NCBI RefSeq assembly: GCF_000974985.2
Contig: NZ_LAVA02000003.1
Location: 225,801-289,800 of the forward strand
DNA: 64,000 nt
Direction of reading: 5' to 3'
From: Streptomyces mangrovisoli
GTDB taxonomy: Bacteria; Actinomycetota; Actinomycetes; Streptomycetales; Streptomycetaceae
Every line of letters begins with the position of its first letter. Position 1 is the first letter of the stretch. Of the stretch, positions 1-8,834 are shown in pieces. Position numbers and translations under genes: made by a program. The notes under the pieces were generated by a model that saw only the letters and a list, made by a program, of their open reading frames with translations, was not told where the DNA came from and did no database searches.

Positions 1-463
1 GGTCCTCCCACGGGTTGTGGATCGCGCCGACCGCCGGCGCGTTGCCGTTCAGCCCGTGGCGGCCGCTGGTCTTCTCCAGCAGGTAGCGCGCGGGGTTGCG
101 CAGCTTGGGGCCGTAGTAGTCGTTGGAGCCGAAGACGTACGCGCCGGGGAACTCCATCAGCGGACCGAGCGCGTCCAGCACCTCGGGCACGCCCTCCGGG
201 TCCGACAGGTTGTCGCCGGTGTTGATCACGAAGTCGGGGCGCAGGCCCGCCAGCGAGCGCAGCCACCGCTGCTTCTTGCGCTGGCCGCCGACCATGTGGA
301 TGTCGGAGACCTGGAGGACGCGCATCGGGCGCATCCCCGACGGCAGCACCGGGACGGTCACCCGCCGCAGCCGGAAGGAACGGACCTCGAAACCGGCCGA
401 GTAAGCGAGACCGGCGGCCGCGACCGCCGTGATGCCCAGGGGTACTCCGTATCGCGCGCGCAT
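1..463 (-). CDS. Metallophosphoesterase, N-terminal part (runs off the window edge)
   Basis: Minus-strand gene read inward from an ATG at 463; its 3' part lies beyond position 1. The 154 visible residues begin with a hydrophobic segment (about 6-24) that could be a signal anchor. Calcineurin-type metal-binding motifs follow: DIH at 54-56, GDN at 83-85, and SND at 113-115 in place of the usual GNHD. This is the YkuE/LpxH-like layout of membrane-associated phosphoesterases that use two metals. The substrate is unknown. It is divergent from the GatB/YqeY gene, with 108 bp between the starts. The family call is firm; the role is not, because the second metal half is missing from the window. Confidence 0.8.
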   Translation of the reverse strand, partial: MRARYGVPLGITAVAAAGLAYSAGFEVRSFRLRRVTVPVLPSGMRPMRVLQVSDIHMVGGQRKKQRWLRSLAGLRPDFVINTGDNLSDPEGVPEVLDALGPLMEFPGAYVFGSNDYYGPKLRNPARYLLEKTSGRHGLNGNAPAVGAIHNPWED

Positions 464-571
464 GCGCCCATCGTGTCAGACCCGTCCATGACGCCGGACC
501 CCGCGCCCCCCGGCGGGCGGGGGCCCGAAATCCGCGGGCGGCGGCCGTGGTGCACCTGCGACAATCGATCC

Positions 572-1039
572 ATGACCACCACGCTCAAGTCGAAGCTGCA
601 CGACGACCTCAACGCAGCGATCAAGGCGCGCGACGAGCTCCGCTCCTCCACGCTCCGGCTGACCCTCTCCGCGATCACCAAGGAGGAGGTCGCGGGCAAG
701 GAGAAGCGCGAGCTCTCCGACGACGAGGTGCTGAAGGTGATCACCAGGGAGGCGAAGAAGCGCCGCGAGGCGGCCGACGCCTTCGCCGCGGGCAACCGCC
801 CCGAGCAGGCCAAGCGGGAGACGGAGGAGGGCGAGGTGCTCGCCGCGTACCTGCCCAAGCAGCTGGGCGACGACGAGCTGGACGCGATCGTCGCGCAGGC
901 CGTCGAGGAGGCGAAGACGGCCGGTGCCGAGGGGCCGCGCGCCATGGGTGCCGTCATGAAGATCGTGAACCCCAAGGTGGCGGGTCAGGCCGAGGGCGGC
1001 CGGGTCGCCGCCGCGGTGAAGAAGCTCCTCGCCGGCTGA
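572..1039 (+). CDS. GatB/YqeY domain protein
   Basis: A 155-residue protein starting MTTTLKSKLHDDL. It matches the whole-length YqeY family, which is related to the tail domain of the GatB amidotransferase subunit. Visible family features are the helical, charged N-terminal half with the RSSTLRLTLSAI stretch, the GNRPEQAKRE segment, and the C-terminal GPRAMGAVMKIVNPKV helix. The start was chosen because family homology begins here; the frame is open further upstream but codes for nothing recognisable. The family is thought to touch tRNA or translation, without a proven activity. It converges on the penicillin-binding protein gene across a strong hairpin. Confidence 0.9.
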   Translation: MTTTLKSKLHDDLNAAIKARDELRSSTLRLTLSAITKEEVAGKEKRELSDDEVLKVITREAKKRREAADAFAAGNRPEQAKRETEEGEVLAAYLPKQLGDDELDAIVAQAVEEAKTAGAEGPRAMGAVMKIVNPKVAGQAEGGRVAAAVKKLLAG

Positions 1040-1141
1040 CCGCCGGAGGCGAGGCGATCGGCGTACGGCGACTGCCACGGTGTACGGCGACAGCCGCGGC
1101 CTGCGGCGACTGCCACGGCCTGCGGCGCGACAGCCACAGCA

Positions 1142-1173
1142 GAAGGGGCCGCACCTCCCGGTGCGGCCCCTTC
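1142..1173. terminator. Bidirectional hairpin terminator
   Basis: A perfect 13-bp inverted repeat (gaaggggccgcac at 1142-1154 and its complement at 1161-1173) with a 6-nt loop. It lies between two convergent genes. There is no long T-run, which is usual for Streptomyces terminators. The bases just before it (1066-1140) hold short degenerate direct repeats of a cgactgccacgg type. Confidence 0.75.
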
Positions 1174-1252
1174 GCGTTCACGTACCTGCGCCTCAGATGC
1201 CGGCGCGTTCACCCACCCGCGCGTTCACCCGGCCGAGCCCGGCGGCAGCGGC

Positions 1253-3520
1253 TCAGCCACGGTTGCCGCCGTTCCCGTTGCCCCCGCTGTTGCGGCCCTG
1301 GATGAAGCCGTCCGGCAGGGAGATCGTCGGGGTCGGGGTGGAGCCGCCGGCCCCGCCGTCGGTCAGGCCCGCGATGAAGCCGCCGCCGTCGTTGTTGCCG
1401 CCGTTGTCCCCGTTGTTGTCGCCGTCGTGCTTGCCCTTGTCCTTGCTGTTGTCGTCCGGGATGTTGACGAGGTTGAAGTTCTGGGCGGGCTTGCCCTGGA
1501 GGGCGCCGGTCATGGCGTCCTTCCAGATCGGTCCGGGGGTGTCGGCGCCGTAGACCTGCTCGTGCCAGACGCCGCCGATGCTGATGTTGGTCATCGAGAC
1601 GTTCTGCTTGGCGCTGCCGACCCAGACGGCGCCCGCGAGGTTCGGGGTGTAGCCGACGAACCAGGCGTTCTTGCGCTCGTCCGTGGTACCGGTCTTGCCC
1701 GCGCTCTCCCGGTCGGTGAGGCCGGCCTGCTGGCCCGTACCGGAGTCGATCACGCCGCGCAGCAGCGTGTTGACGGTGTCGGCGGTCTGCGTGCTCATCG
1801 CGCGCGAGCACGTGGACTTCGGCACGTCGAGCGACTTCTCCTTGTCGCCGATCTTCTGGGTGATCGACTCGATGGCGATCGGGGTGCAGTACATGCCCTC
1901 GTCGGCGAAGGCGGCGTACGCGCTCGCCATCGTCAGCGGGGACAGGCCCACCGCGCCGAGCGCGATCGACGGGCTCTCCGGAAGTTTCTTGCCGTCACCC
2001 TGCACCACGTGCAGCGCGTCGGTCATCTTCACCACGGGGCACAGGCCGATGTCGGAGATCAGCTGGACGAAGTACGTGTTCACGGACTTCGCCATCGCCG
2101 TCTTCATCTGGTACGGCCCGACCTCGGACTCGCTCTCGTTCTCGACCGTGTAGCCCTTGTCGTTGAGCCAGGACTTGCTGCTGCACGTCTGCACCGGACT
2201 CGGGTACGACATCTTGTACGGCGACGAGTACGCCTGCGTCGCGGACTTGCCGCCCTCCAGGGCGGCCGCGGCGACGAACGGCTTGAACGTCGAACCGGTC
2301 GGGAAGCCGAAGTTCGAGCCGCCCATGTCCTGGTTGACCGAGTAGTTGTACTCGGTCTCGTTCTTGCCGTAGCCGTACGGCTTCGACTGGCCCATCGCCA
2401 GGATCTTGCCGGTGCCGGGCTCCACCAGGGTGGCGGCGGCCGCGACCTTGTCCGACTTGTAGACGTGGTCCTTGAGGGACGCCTGCACCGAGTCCTGGGA
2501 CTGCGGGTCCAGGGTGGTGCGGATGGTCAGGCCGCCCTGGTTCCAGATCGCCGCCCGCTCCTCCCGGGTCTTGCCGAAGACCGGGTCGGACAGGAAGACG
2601 TTCTCCACGTACTTGCAGAAGAAGGCCGCGCCCTTGGTGGCCGTGATGCAGCCGTTCTTGGGCTGGGTGACATGCAGGCCGAGCGGCTTCGCCTCCGCGG
2701 CCTGCGCCTCCGCCTTCGAGATGTCGCCGACCTCGGCCATCCGCGCGAGCACCGTGTTGCGGCGCTTGGTGGCCTCCTCCTCGTCGTTGACCGGGTCGTA
2801 CCGGCTGGGCGACTGGACGATGCCGGCGAGGAGGGCCGACTCCTGGAGGTTCAGGTCCTTGGCGTGCTTGGAGAAGTAGCGCTGGGAGGCCGCCTCGACG
2901 CCGTACGCCTGCTCACCGAAGAAGGTGATGTTGAGGTAGTTCTCGAGGATCTTCTTCTTCCCGAGCTTCTCCTCGAGCTGGATGGCGTACTTCAGCTCCT
3001 TGACCTTGCGGCCGATGGTCTGCTGGGTGGCCTGCGCGACCTTCGTCGGGTCGTCGCCCGCCTCCTCGATGAAGTAGTTCTTCACCAGCTGCTGGGTGAG
3101 CGTGGAGGCGCCCTCGGAGACCCCGCCGCTCTGCGCGTTCTTGTTCAGGGCGCGGAGCACGCCCTTCAGGTCGATCGCGCCGTGCTGGTAGAAGCGCGAG
3201 TCCTCGATCGCGACGATCGCCTTCTGCATGTACGGCGAGATGTCCTTGAGGTTCACCACCGTGCGGTCACGGGAGTAGACCTGCGCGATCTGGTTGCCCT
3301 TGCTGTCGAGGATCGTGGTGCGCTGGCTCAGCTGCGGGCTCTTGAGATTGGCCGGGATGTCGTCGAATCCCTGGACCGAACCTCTGGCCGCGAGACCGAG
3401 GGCGCCGGCCGCCGGCAGGGCGATACCGGCCATCACGGCTCCCGCGAGCACACTGACACCGAGGAACTTGGCGGCCTGCTGGGTCACCGACAGACCACCG
3501 CCCGAGCGCTTCTTTGGCAT
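1253..3520 (-). CDS. Class A (bifunctional) penicillin-binding protein, PonA2-like
   Basis: 755 residues. A short cytoplasmic tail and one transmembrane helix (about 17-45) lead to a GT51 transglycosylase domain with the EDSRFYQHG motif (catalytic Glu106). A transpeptidase domain follows with STFK (Ser410-Lys413), SVN (479-481) and KTGT (609-612). It polymerises and crosslinks peptidoglycan at the outer membrane face. The tail after about residue 690 is rich in Asn, Gly and Asp and looks disordered. No PASTA domain is visible, unlike mycobacterial PonA2. The neighbouring wblA matches the ponA2-whiB4 order of mycobacteria. The ATG has no strong ribosome site. Confidence 0.93.
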   Translation of the reverse strand: MPKKRSGGGLSVTQQAAKFLGVSVLAGAVMAGIALPAAGALGLAARGSVQGFDDIPANLKSPQLSQRTTILDSKGNQIAQVYSRDRTVVNLKDISPYMQKAIVAIEDSRFYQHGAIDLKGVLRALNKNAQSGGVSEGASTLTQQLVKNYFIEEAGDDPTKVAQATQQTIGRKVKELKYAIQLEEKLGKKKILENYLNITFFGEQAYGVEAASQRYFSKHAKDLNLQESALLAGIVQSPSRYDPVNDEEEATKRRNTVLARMAEVGDISKAEAQAAEAKPLGLHVTQPKNGCITATKGAAFFCKYVENVFLSDPVFGKTREERAAIWNQGGLTIRTTLDPQSQDSVQASLKDHVYKSDKVAAAATLVEPGTGKILAMGQSKPYGYGKNETEYNYSVNQDMGGSNFGFPTGSTFKPFVAAAALEGGKSATQAYSSPYKMSYPSPVQTCSSKSWLNDKGYTVENESESEVGPYQMKTAMAKSVNTYFVQLISDIGLCPVVKMTDALHVVQGDGKKLPESPSIALGAVGLSPLTMASAYAAFADEGMYCTPIAIESITQKIGDKEKSLDVPKSTCSRAMSTQTADTVNTLLRGVIDSGTGQQAGLTDRESAGKTGTTDERKNAWFVGYTPNLAGAVWVGSAKQNVSMTNISIGGVWHEQVYGADTPGPIWKDAMTGALQGKPAQNFNLVNIPDDNSKDKGKHDGDNNGDNGGNNDGGGFIAGLTDGGAGGSTPTPTISLPDGFIQGRNSGGNGNGGNRG

Positions 3521-4014
3521 GGGGGCAGCCTACGTTCTCATTCGCCGGACACGGGTATATGCCTTGGCCTAAGCTGCTCTCAACTGTCACAGCAGTGCGG
3601 TCACGTATCAATACGTCCGGCGGCCTCGCATCGTTCCGGATCTCGCCAAAGTCTTTCGGCGGGGCCCGAACCGGGCCGGGAAGCCGGGTCGGAAGCCGTT
3701 TCCGGAGTGACCCGGCGGCTTCGTGAGAGACCCGGCCGGTCGTGTGGAGAACGTGTCCGAATCCGCCTTGTGTGTCATCCGGCGTCCGTTGTGACGCGCC
3801 GCAGCTGTCCCGGTATGCCGGGATGATCACGCATGTCGCCAGCTCACTCCCGCGGGTGATCTGCCGCTTACCCATAGTCCGTTCGGGCCATTCAAGATTG
3901 GGCCCGAAGGGGGTGTTGCGCTGTGCCCACCTTCCGTAACGTCCTCAACTGGCGGCGGTGAATATGCCGCTGCCGCCGTGGGGGAGCCTCGATTCGGGAG
4001 AGGACGGCGCCGGT
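3521..4014. promoter_or_regulatory. Divergent control region between the PBP gene and wblA
   Basis: A 494-bp stretch without a convincing gene. It lies between two divergent starts, so it must hold both promoters. The bases near 3540-3610 and 3730-3960 are less GC-rich than the flanks. A long 5' leader for wblA is likely. I could not assign individual operators with confidence. Confidence 0.5.
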
Positions 4015-4353
4015 ATGGGCTGGGTAACCGACTGGAGTGCGCAGGCGGCCTGCCGCACTACCGATCCGGATGAACTGTTCGTTCAGGGAGCAGCGCAGAA
4101 CAGGGCCAAGGCGGTGTGCACCGGCTGCCCGGTGCGCACGGAGTGCCTGGCGGACGCGCTGGACAACCGCGTCGAGTTCGGCGTGTGGGGAGGCATGACG
4201 GAGCGGGAGCGCCGCGCGCTGCTGCGCAGGCGGCCCACCGTGACCTCCTGGCGCCGGCTCCTGGAGACCGCGCGCAGCGAGTACGAGCGAGGGGTCGGCA
4301 TCATTCCCCTCGACAACGACGAGGTCTACGAGAACTACGCCGCGGTGGGGTGA
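4015..4353 (+). CDS. wblA: WhiB-like iron-sulfur regulator WblA
   Basis: 112 residues from the ATG at 4015 (MGWVTDWSAQAAC), a length that matches known WblA. The four Fe-S cysteines are Cys13, Cys35, Cys38 and Cys44 (CTGCPVRTEC), followed by the GVWGG turn and a basic RERRALLRRR DNA-contact helix. Wbl proteins bind a [4Fe-4S] cluster and act with the principal sigma factor. WblA in Streptomyces drives the change from aerial hyphae growth to sporulation and represses antibiotic production. The frame is open to 3958, but family conservation begins at 4015. The placement beside the PBP gene mirrors whiB4-ponA2 in mycobacteria. Confidence 0.93.
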   Translation: MGWVTDWSAQAACRTTDPDELFVQGAAQNRAKAVCTGCPVRTECLADALDNRVEFGVWGGMTERERRALLRRRPTVTSWRRLLETARSEYERGVGIIPLDNDEVYENYAAVG

Positions 4354-4720
4354 GGCGCGGCCCCCGTCCGGCCCCCGTCTCCGGCCGACCGGAGACGCCG
4401 GGCCCAGCGGGTCCGCCCCCGCGTCCGCGGCCGCCTGTGGCCGTCTGCTGCCGTTCGCGGTCATTCGCGACCGGTTCGGGACGACGGTGGGGTCCGTCAG
4501 GTCCGCGAGGTCCGTGTTGGGGTCCGCGAGGTCCGTGTGAGGCCCGCGCGTTCGCTTCCGGCCCGTCCGGCCGACCGGTTCCGGCGAGCTTCCGCGCTCG
4601 TCAGCGGCTGGCCCGGCCGTTCTTTGCGGCCCGGTGGCCGTTGGCCCGGTCGTTCACTTCGGGCCGGTGGTCCGGCCGTTCGCCCGCGCCCGGTCCGTCG
4701 CTCGCTCCGGGCCGGTCCCG
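4354..4720. other. Gene-free convergent intergenic region with small direct repeats
   Basis: 367 bp between the stops of wblA and the ArsA-like ATPase. It is extremely G+C rich with no plausible gene. An 18-bp direct repeat (ggtccgcgaggtccgtgt) occurs at 4500-4517 and 4521-4538. No clear terminator hairpin was identified. Confidence 0.5.
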
Positions 4721-6130
4721 TCAGGCCTCCGCGTCCGGCTCCGGGAGTTCCGCCCGGTGCGCCGCCAGGCGGTCGCCGATGTTCCGGAGACCCTCCAGGT
4801 CGTGCACGTCGCCGGGCAGCGCGGCGACCTCCACCACCGCCACCTCGGGGTGGCGCGCGATGAAGCGGCCGCGCGTGCGCTGCTCGCGGGAGAGCAGTTG
4901 CATCCGCTCGGCGTGCAGCCTCAGCAGGCCGGTGGTGAGCCGATCGACGGACCGCTCCTTGTCCAGGTCCGCGCGGTCCGCGCGCGCCGTGCTCTCCTCG
5001 TTCTCCGTGGCGGCGGGGGAGCCTCCGTCGGGAGCAGATGTCACGGGCGCGGCCGGGTCGGTCGATGATGTTGAACTGCCGTGAGTGTCGGGAGAGTTAC
5101 GAAGTCCAGCCTTCCCGTCCTCCTGATCCACAATGCCGCGCTCCTCAAGATTTTCCGCGGCCCCGAGCGCCCGGTCGGCGGAGAGCCGGTCGGCCCCGCT
5201 GCCGTGCACCCGGTTCAGCACGAGACCGACCAGCGGCATCTTCTCCGCGGCCAGCCGCTCCACGAAGTACGCCGCCTCGCGCAGCGCGTCCCGCTCCGGG
5301 GCCGCGACCACGAGGAAGGCCGTACCGGGCGCCTGGAGGAGTTTGTAGGTGGCGTCCGCGCGCGTGCGGAAGCCGCCGAACATCGAGTCCATCGCGGCCA
5401 CGAACGTCTGCACGTCCTTGAGCAGCTGCCCGCCGAGCAGCTTGCCCAGCGCACCGGTCATCATCGACATCCCGACGTTCAGGAACTTCATGCCCGCGCG
5501 GCCGCCGACCTTCGCGGGCGCGAGCAGCACCCGGATCAGCTTGCCGTCGAGGAACGAGCCGAGCCGCTTCGGCGCGTCCAGGAAGTCCAGCGCCGACCGG
5601 GACGGCGGGGTGTCCACGACGATGAGGTCCCACTCGTCCCGGGCCCTCAGCTGGCCCAGCTTCTCCATCGCCATGTACTCCTGCGTGCCCGCGAAGCCCG
5701 CCGAGAGCGATTGGTAGAAGGGGTTGTTCAGGATGGCGTCCGCGCGCTCGCGGTCCGCGTGCCCCTCGACGATCTCGTCGAAGGTGCGCTTCATGTCGAG
5801 CATCATGGCGTGCAGTTCGCCGCCGGCCGCGTCGTCGATGCCCTTCACCCGGCGCGGCACGTTGTCGAGCGAGTCGATCCCCATGGACTGGGCGAGCCGC
5901 CGGGCCGGGTCGATGGTGAGGACCACCACCTTGCGGCCGCGCTCGGCCGCGCGCAGGCCGAGGGCCGCCGCGGTCGTGGTCTTGCCCACACCGCCGGAGC
6001 CGCAGCACACCACGATCCGGACCTCCGGATCGTCGAGCAGCGGATCGACGTCGAGCACGCGCGCGTGGGACAGGCGCCGCCGCGCGCCGCCCTGGTCGGT
6101 GTGGGTCGCCTCGGCCGGGTCCGGACTCAT
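4721..6130 (-). CDS. ArsA/Get3-like ATPase, second subunit (Rv3680-like)
   Basis: 469 residues. The nucleotide-binding motif GSGGVGKTTT (Lys50) is followed by a DTPPSR switch motif (near 168) characteristic of ArsA/GET3 ATPases. The signature lysine of the deviant Walker A (KGGxGKT) is replaced by Ser here, whereas the upstream partner has it. Residues about 330-400 form a Ser/Asp/Glu-rich insertion that looks disordered. The start overlaps the stop of the partner gene by 4 bp (ATGA), so the two are co-translated. The mycobacterial homologues Rv3679/Rv3680 form a two-subunit ATPase. The cargo (an anion or a membrane protein) is unknown in Streptomyces. Confidence 0.87.
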   Translation of the reverse strand: MSPDPAEATHTDQGGARRRLSHARVLDVDPLLDDPEVRIVVCCGSGGVGKTTTAAALGLRAAERGRKVVVLTIDPARRLAQSMGIDSLDNVPRRVKGIDDAAGGELHAMMLDMKRTFDEIVEGHADRERADAILNNPFYQSLSAGFAGTQEYMAMEKLGQLRARDEWDLIVVDTPPSRSALDFLDAPKRLGSFLDGKLIRVLLAPAKVGGRAGMKFLNVGMSMMTGALGKLLGGQLLKDVQTFVAAMDSMFGGFRTRADATYKLLQAPGTAFLVVAAPERDALREAAYFVERLAAEKMPLVGLVLNRVHGSGADRLSADRALGAAENLEERGIVDQEDGKAGLRNSPDTHGSSTSSTDPAAPVTSAPDGGSPAATENEESTARADRADLDKERSVDRLTTGLLRLHAERMQLLSREQRTRGRFIARHPEVAVVEVAALPGDVHDLEGLRNIGDRLAAHRAELPEPDAEA

Positions 6131-7104
6131 GACATCCCCTGCTTCCGCAGCTCGGTGGCGAGTTCGTACAGGCCCGCGAGGTCCATGCCCTCGGCGAGCA
6201 GCGGCAGTTCGTGCAGCGGCAGGCCGAGGTCGGTGAGGACCGCGCGCTGCTCGTGCTCCAGCTCGTAGCGCTCGGCGTACTCCTCGGCCTGGGCGAGGAG
6301 GGGGTCCACCAGCTTCTCCGCGTGCCCGCCGCGGCGGGCCCCGCCGAGCCCCGCCGCCGACAGCGACTTGGCGACGGCGGTGCGCGGGACCGTCCGCAAC
6401 AGCTCAAGGTCGGCCGCGTCCAGCACCTGGGGGCGCACCATGTTCACGATGACCCGGCCCACCGGCAGCCCCGCGGTGCGCAGTTCGGCGATGCCGTCGG
6501 CGGTCTCCTGGACGGGCATCTCCTCCAGCAGTGACACCAGGTGCACCTCGGTCTCCGGCGACTTCAGCACCCGCATCACGGCCTGCGCCTGATTGTGTAT
6601 CGGGCCGATCTTGGCCAGGCCCGCCACCTCGTCGTTGACGTTGAGGAAGCGCGTGATCCGGCCCGTCGGGGGCGCGTCCATGACCACGTAGTCGTACACG
6701 AACCGGCCGGCGCGGTCCTTGCGGCGGACGGCCTCGCACGCCTTGCCGGTGAGCAGGACGTCCCGCAGGCCGGGCGCGACGGTGGTGGCGAAGTCGATCG
6801 CGCCGAGCTTCTTGAGGGCCCGTCCGGCGCTGCCCAGTTTGTAGAACATCTGGAGGTAGTCCAGAAGGGCCAGTTCGGGATCGATGGCCAAGGCGTACAC
6901 CTCGCCACCGCCGGAGGCGACGGCGATCTTCCGCTCTTCGTACGGCAACGCGTCCGTCTCGAAGAGCTGGGCGATGCCCTGCCGGCCCTCGACCTCGACG
7001 AGGAGGGTTCGTTTCCCCTCCGTCGCGAGGGCGAGCGCGAGTGCGGCGGCGACCGTCGTCTTTCCGGTCCCGCCCTTGCCGCTGACGACCTGGAGCCTGC
7101 TCAC
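6127..7104 (-). CDS. ArsA/Get3-like ATPase, first subunit (Rv3679-like)
   Basis: 325 residues from the GTG at 7104 (MSRLQVVSGKGGTGKTT). The deviant Walker A SGKGGTGKTT is complete, including the signature lysine, and a DAPPTGR switch motif sits near residue 165. The frame is open to 7134, but that start has no ribosome site and family homology begins at 7104. It is translationally coupled to the downstream ATPase by a 4-bp overlap. The pair is expected to act as a cytosolic heterodimer coupling ATP hydrolysis to cargo handling. The gene order wblA, ATPase, ATPase, DUF4177, RidA is ancestral in actinobacteria. Confidence 0.85.
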   Translation of the reverse strand: MSRLQVVSGKGGTGKTTVAAALALALATEGKRTLLVEVEGRQGIAQLFETDALPYEERKIAVASGGGEVYALAIDPELALLDYLQMFYKLGSAGRALKKLGAIDFATTVAPGLRDVLLTGKACEAVRRKDRAGRFVYDYVVMDAPPTGRITRFLNVNDEVAGLAKIGPIHNQAQAVMRVLKSPETEVHLVSLLEEMPVQETADGIAELRTAGLPVGRVIVNMVRPQVLDAADLELLRTVPRTAVAKSLSAAGLGGARRGGHAEKLVDPLLAQAEEYAERYELEHEQRAVLTDLGLPLHELPLLAEGMDLAGLYELATELRKQGMS

Positions 7105-7220
7105 GTCTTCGAGCCTAACCAGTCCGGCCGACACCTACGCGGGAGGCTGTGGACAACTGCCCTCCCGGTCGGCCGACGGCACGTCGGGCGACGCGGTGCG
7201 CAGCGGCTACAGTCGGCCAC

Positions 7221-7379
7221 ATGACCAAGTGGGAATACGTAACCGTGCCGCTGCTCGTCCATGCCACGAAGCAGATTCTGGACAACTGGGGCGATGACGG
7301 CTGGGAGCTCGTCCAGGTCGTGCCGGGGCCGAACAACCCCGAGCAGCTGGTGGCCTACCTGAAGCGGGAGAAGCCGTGA
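7221..7379 (+). CDS. DUF4177 domain protein
   Basis: A 52-residue protein (MTKWEYVTVPLL...). The MTKWEY start and DGWELVQVVPG core are typical of the DUF4177 family, whose function is unknown. The stop overlaps the RidA start by 1-4 bp, so the two are a translationally coupled pair. The promoter must lie in the 116 bp that separate it from the divergent ATPase operon. Confidence 0.85.
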   Translation: MTKWEYVTVPLLVHATKQILDNWGDDGWELVQVVPGPNNPEQLVAYLKREKP

Positions 7380-7843
7380 TGGGCGCCGTCGACACCAGGC
7401 TCGCCGAGCTCGGGCTGACCCTTCCGGAGGTCGTGCCGCCGCTCGCCGCGTACCAGCCCGCCGTCCAGTCCGGCGTGTACGTCTACACCGCCGGGCAGCT
7501 GCCCATGGTCGAGGGCAAGCTGCCCGTCACCGGCAAGGTCGGCGCCGAGGTCACCCCGGAGGAGGCCAAGGAGCTGGCGCGCACCTGCGCGCTGAACGCG
7601 CTGGCCGCCGTCAAGTCCGTCGTCGGCGACCTGGACCGCGTCGCGCGCGTGGTGAAGGTCGTCGGGTTCGTCGCCTCGGCGTCCGACTTCACCGGCCAGC
7701 CGGGCGTCGTCAACGGCGCCAGCGAGCTGCTCGGCGAGGTCCTCGGCGAGAAGGGCGTGCACGCGCGCAGCGCGGTCGGCGTGGCGGTGCTGCCCCTGGA
7801 CGCGCCGGTCGAGGTCGAGATCCAGGTGGAACTCGTTCCCTGA
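7376..7843 (+). CDS. RidA (YjgF/YER057c/UK114) family protein
   Basis: 155 residues (or 154 if the ATG at 7379 is used instead of the GTG at 7376). It is a full-length RidA fold with the YTAGQLPM strand and the VGVAVLPLDAPVEVEIQVEL C-terminus. Canonical RidA hydrolyses reactive enamine/imine intermediates released by PLP enzymes using a conserved Arg. Here the equivalent stretch reads HARSAVGVAVLP, where the Arg is at the HAR position, so activity is plausible but not certain. It is co-translated with the DUF4177 gene. The location between the ATPase pair and the NUDIX gene matches mycobacterial Rv3678c. Confidence 0.87.
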   Translation: MMGAVDTRLAELGLTLPEVVPPLAAYQPAVQSGVYVYTAGQLPMVEGKLPVTGKVGAEVTPEEAKELARTCALNALAAVKSVVGDLDRVARVVKVVGFVASASDFTGQPGVVNGASELLGEVLGEKGVHARSAVGVAVLPLDAPVEVEIQVELVP

Positions 7844-7946
7844 TCCCCTCGGCCGCCAGGGACCCGCTGACCTCGGGTCCGGCCTCGGTCCGGGCCCGTC
7901 CCGGGTCCCTCTCGAACATTCGCGCACCACGGGATAGCCTCCGCCC

Positions 7947-8834
7947 ATGGCGAATGGGCAGTGGTTCCCCGAGGACTGGCCGGAGCGTATCCGCGGACTC
8001 GCGGACGGCACGCTCACCCCGGTCGCGCCCAGGCGGGCGGCCACGGTCATGCTCCTGAAGGACACCACGGCCGGTCCCGCCGTGCACATGCTGCGCAGAC
8101 GCGCCTCCATGGCCTTCGCCGGAGGCGCGTACGCGTATCCGGGCGGCGGTGTCGACCCCCGCGACGACGACCACCAGGTGCGCTGGGCGGGCCCCACGCG
8201 CGCGTGGTGGGCGAAGCGGCTCGGGGTGGACGAGACGGGCGCCCAGGCGATCGTCTGCGCCGCCGTACGGGAGACGTACGAGGAGGCGGGGGTGCTGCTC
8301 GCCGGGGAGTCCGCGGACTCGGTGGTCGGCGACACCACGGGCGAGGACTGGGAGGCCGACCGCGCCGCGCTGGTGGCGCGGGAGCTGTCCTTCGCCGGGT
8401 TCCTGGAGCGGCGCGGGCTGGTCCTGCGCTCGGACCTGCTGGGCGCCTGGACCCGCTGGATCACCCCGGAGTTCGAGGCCCGCCGCTACGACACCTTCTT
8501 CTTCGTCGCCGCCCTCCCCGAGGGCCAGCGGACCCGCAACGCGTCCACCGAGGCCGACCGCACGGTGTGGATCCGCCCCGGACAGGCGGCCGGCGGCTAC
8601 GACTCCGGTGAGCTGACGATGATGCCGCCGACCATCGCCACCCTGCGCCAGCTGCTGCCGTACGCCACGGCCGCGGAGGCGCTCGACGCGGCTCCGGCGC
8701 GCGATCTGACGCCGGTGCTGGCCCGCGCCCGGCTGGTCGAGGGAGAGATCGTCCTGACCTGGCCGGGGCACGACGAGTTCACCAAGCACATCCCGACCGC
8801 TCCGACCGCCCCGACCGGAGGAGGCCCGGCATGA
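7947..8834 (+). CDS. NUDIX hydrolase
   Basis: 295 residues. The NUDIX helix core is visible as RETYEEAG (108-115), preceded by FAGGAYAYPGGGVD (58-70), which supplies the glycine loop. NUDIX enzymes cleave nucleoside-diphosphate-linked compounds; the larger C-terminal part puts this one in the NUDT19-like group, often linked to CoA derivatives. The substrate is not predictable here. It overlaps the metallo-beta-lactamase-fold gene by 4 bp (ATGA), so the two are co-translated. Start: ATG at 7947, where the MANGQWFPEDWPERI homology begins. Confidence 0.88.
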   Translation: MANGQWFPEDWPERIRGLADGTLTPVAPRRAATVMLLKDTTAGPAVHMLRRRASMAFAGGAYAYPGGGVDPRDDDHQVRWAGPTRAWWAKRLGVDETGAQAIVCAAVRETYEEAGVLLAGESADSVVGDTTGEDWEADRAALVARELSFAGFLERRGLVLRSDLLGAWTRWITPEFEARRYDTFFFVAALPEGQRTRNASTEADRTVWIRPGQAAGGYDSGELTMMPPTIATLRQLLPYATAAEALDAAPARDLTPVLARARLVEGEIVLTWPGHDEFTKHIPTAPTAPTGGGPA

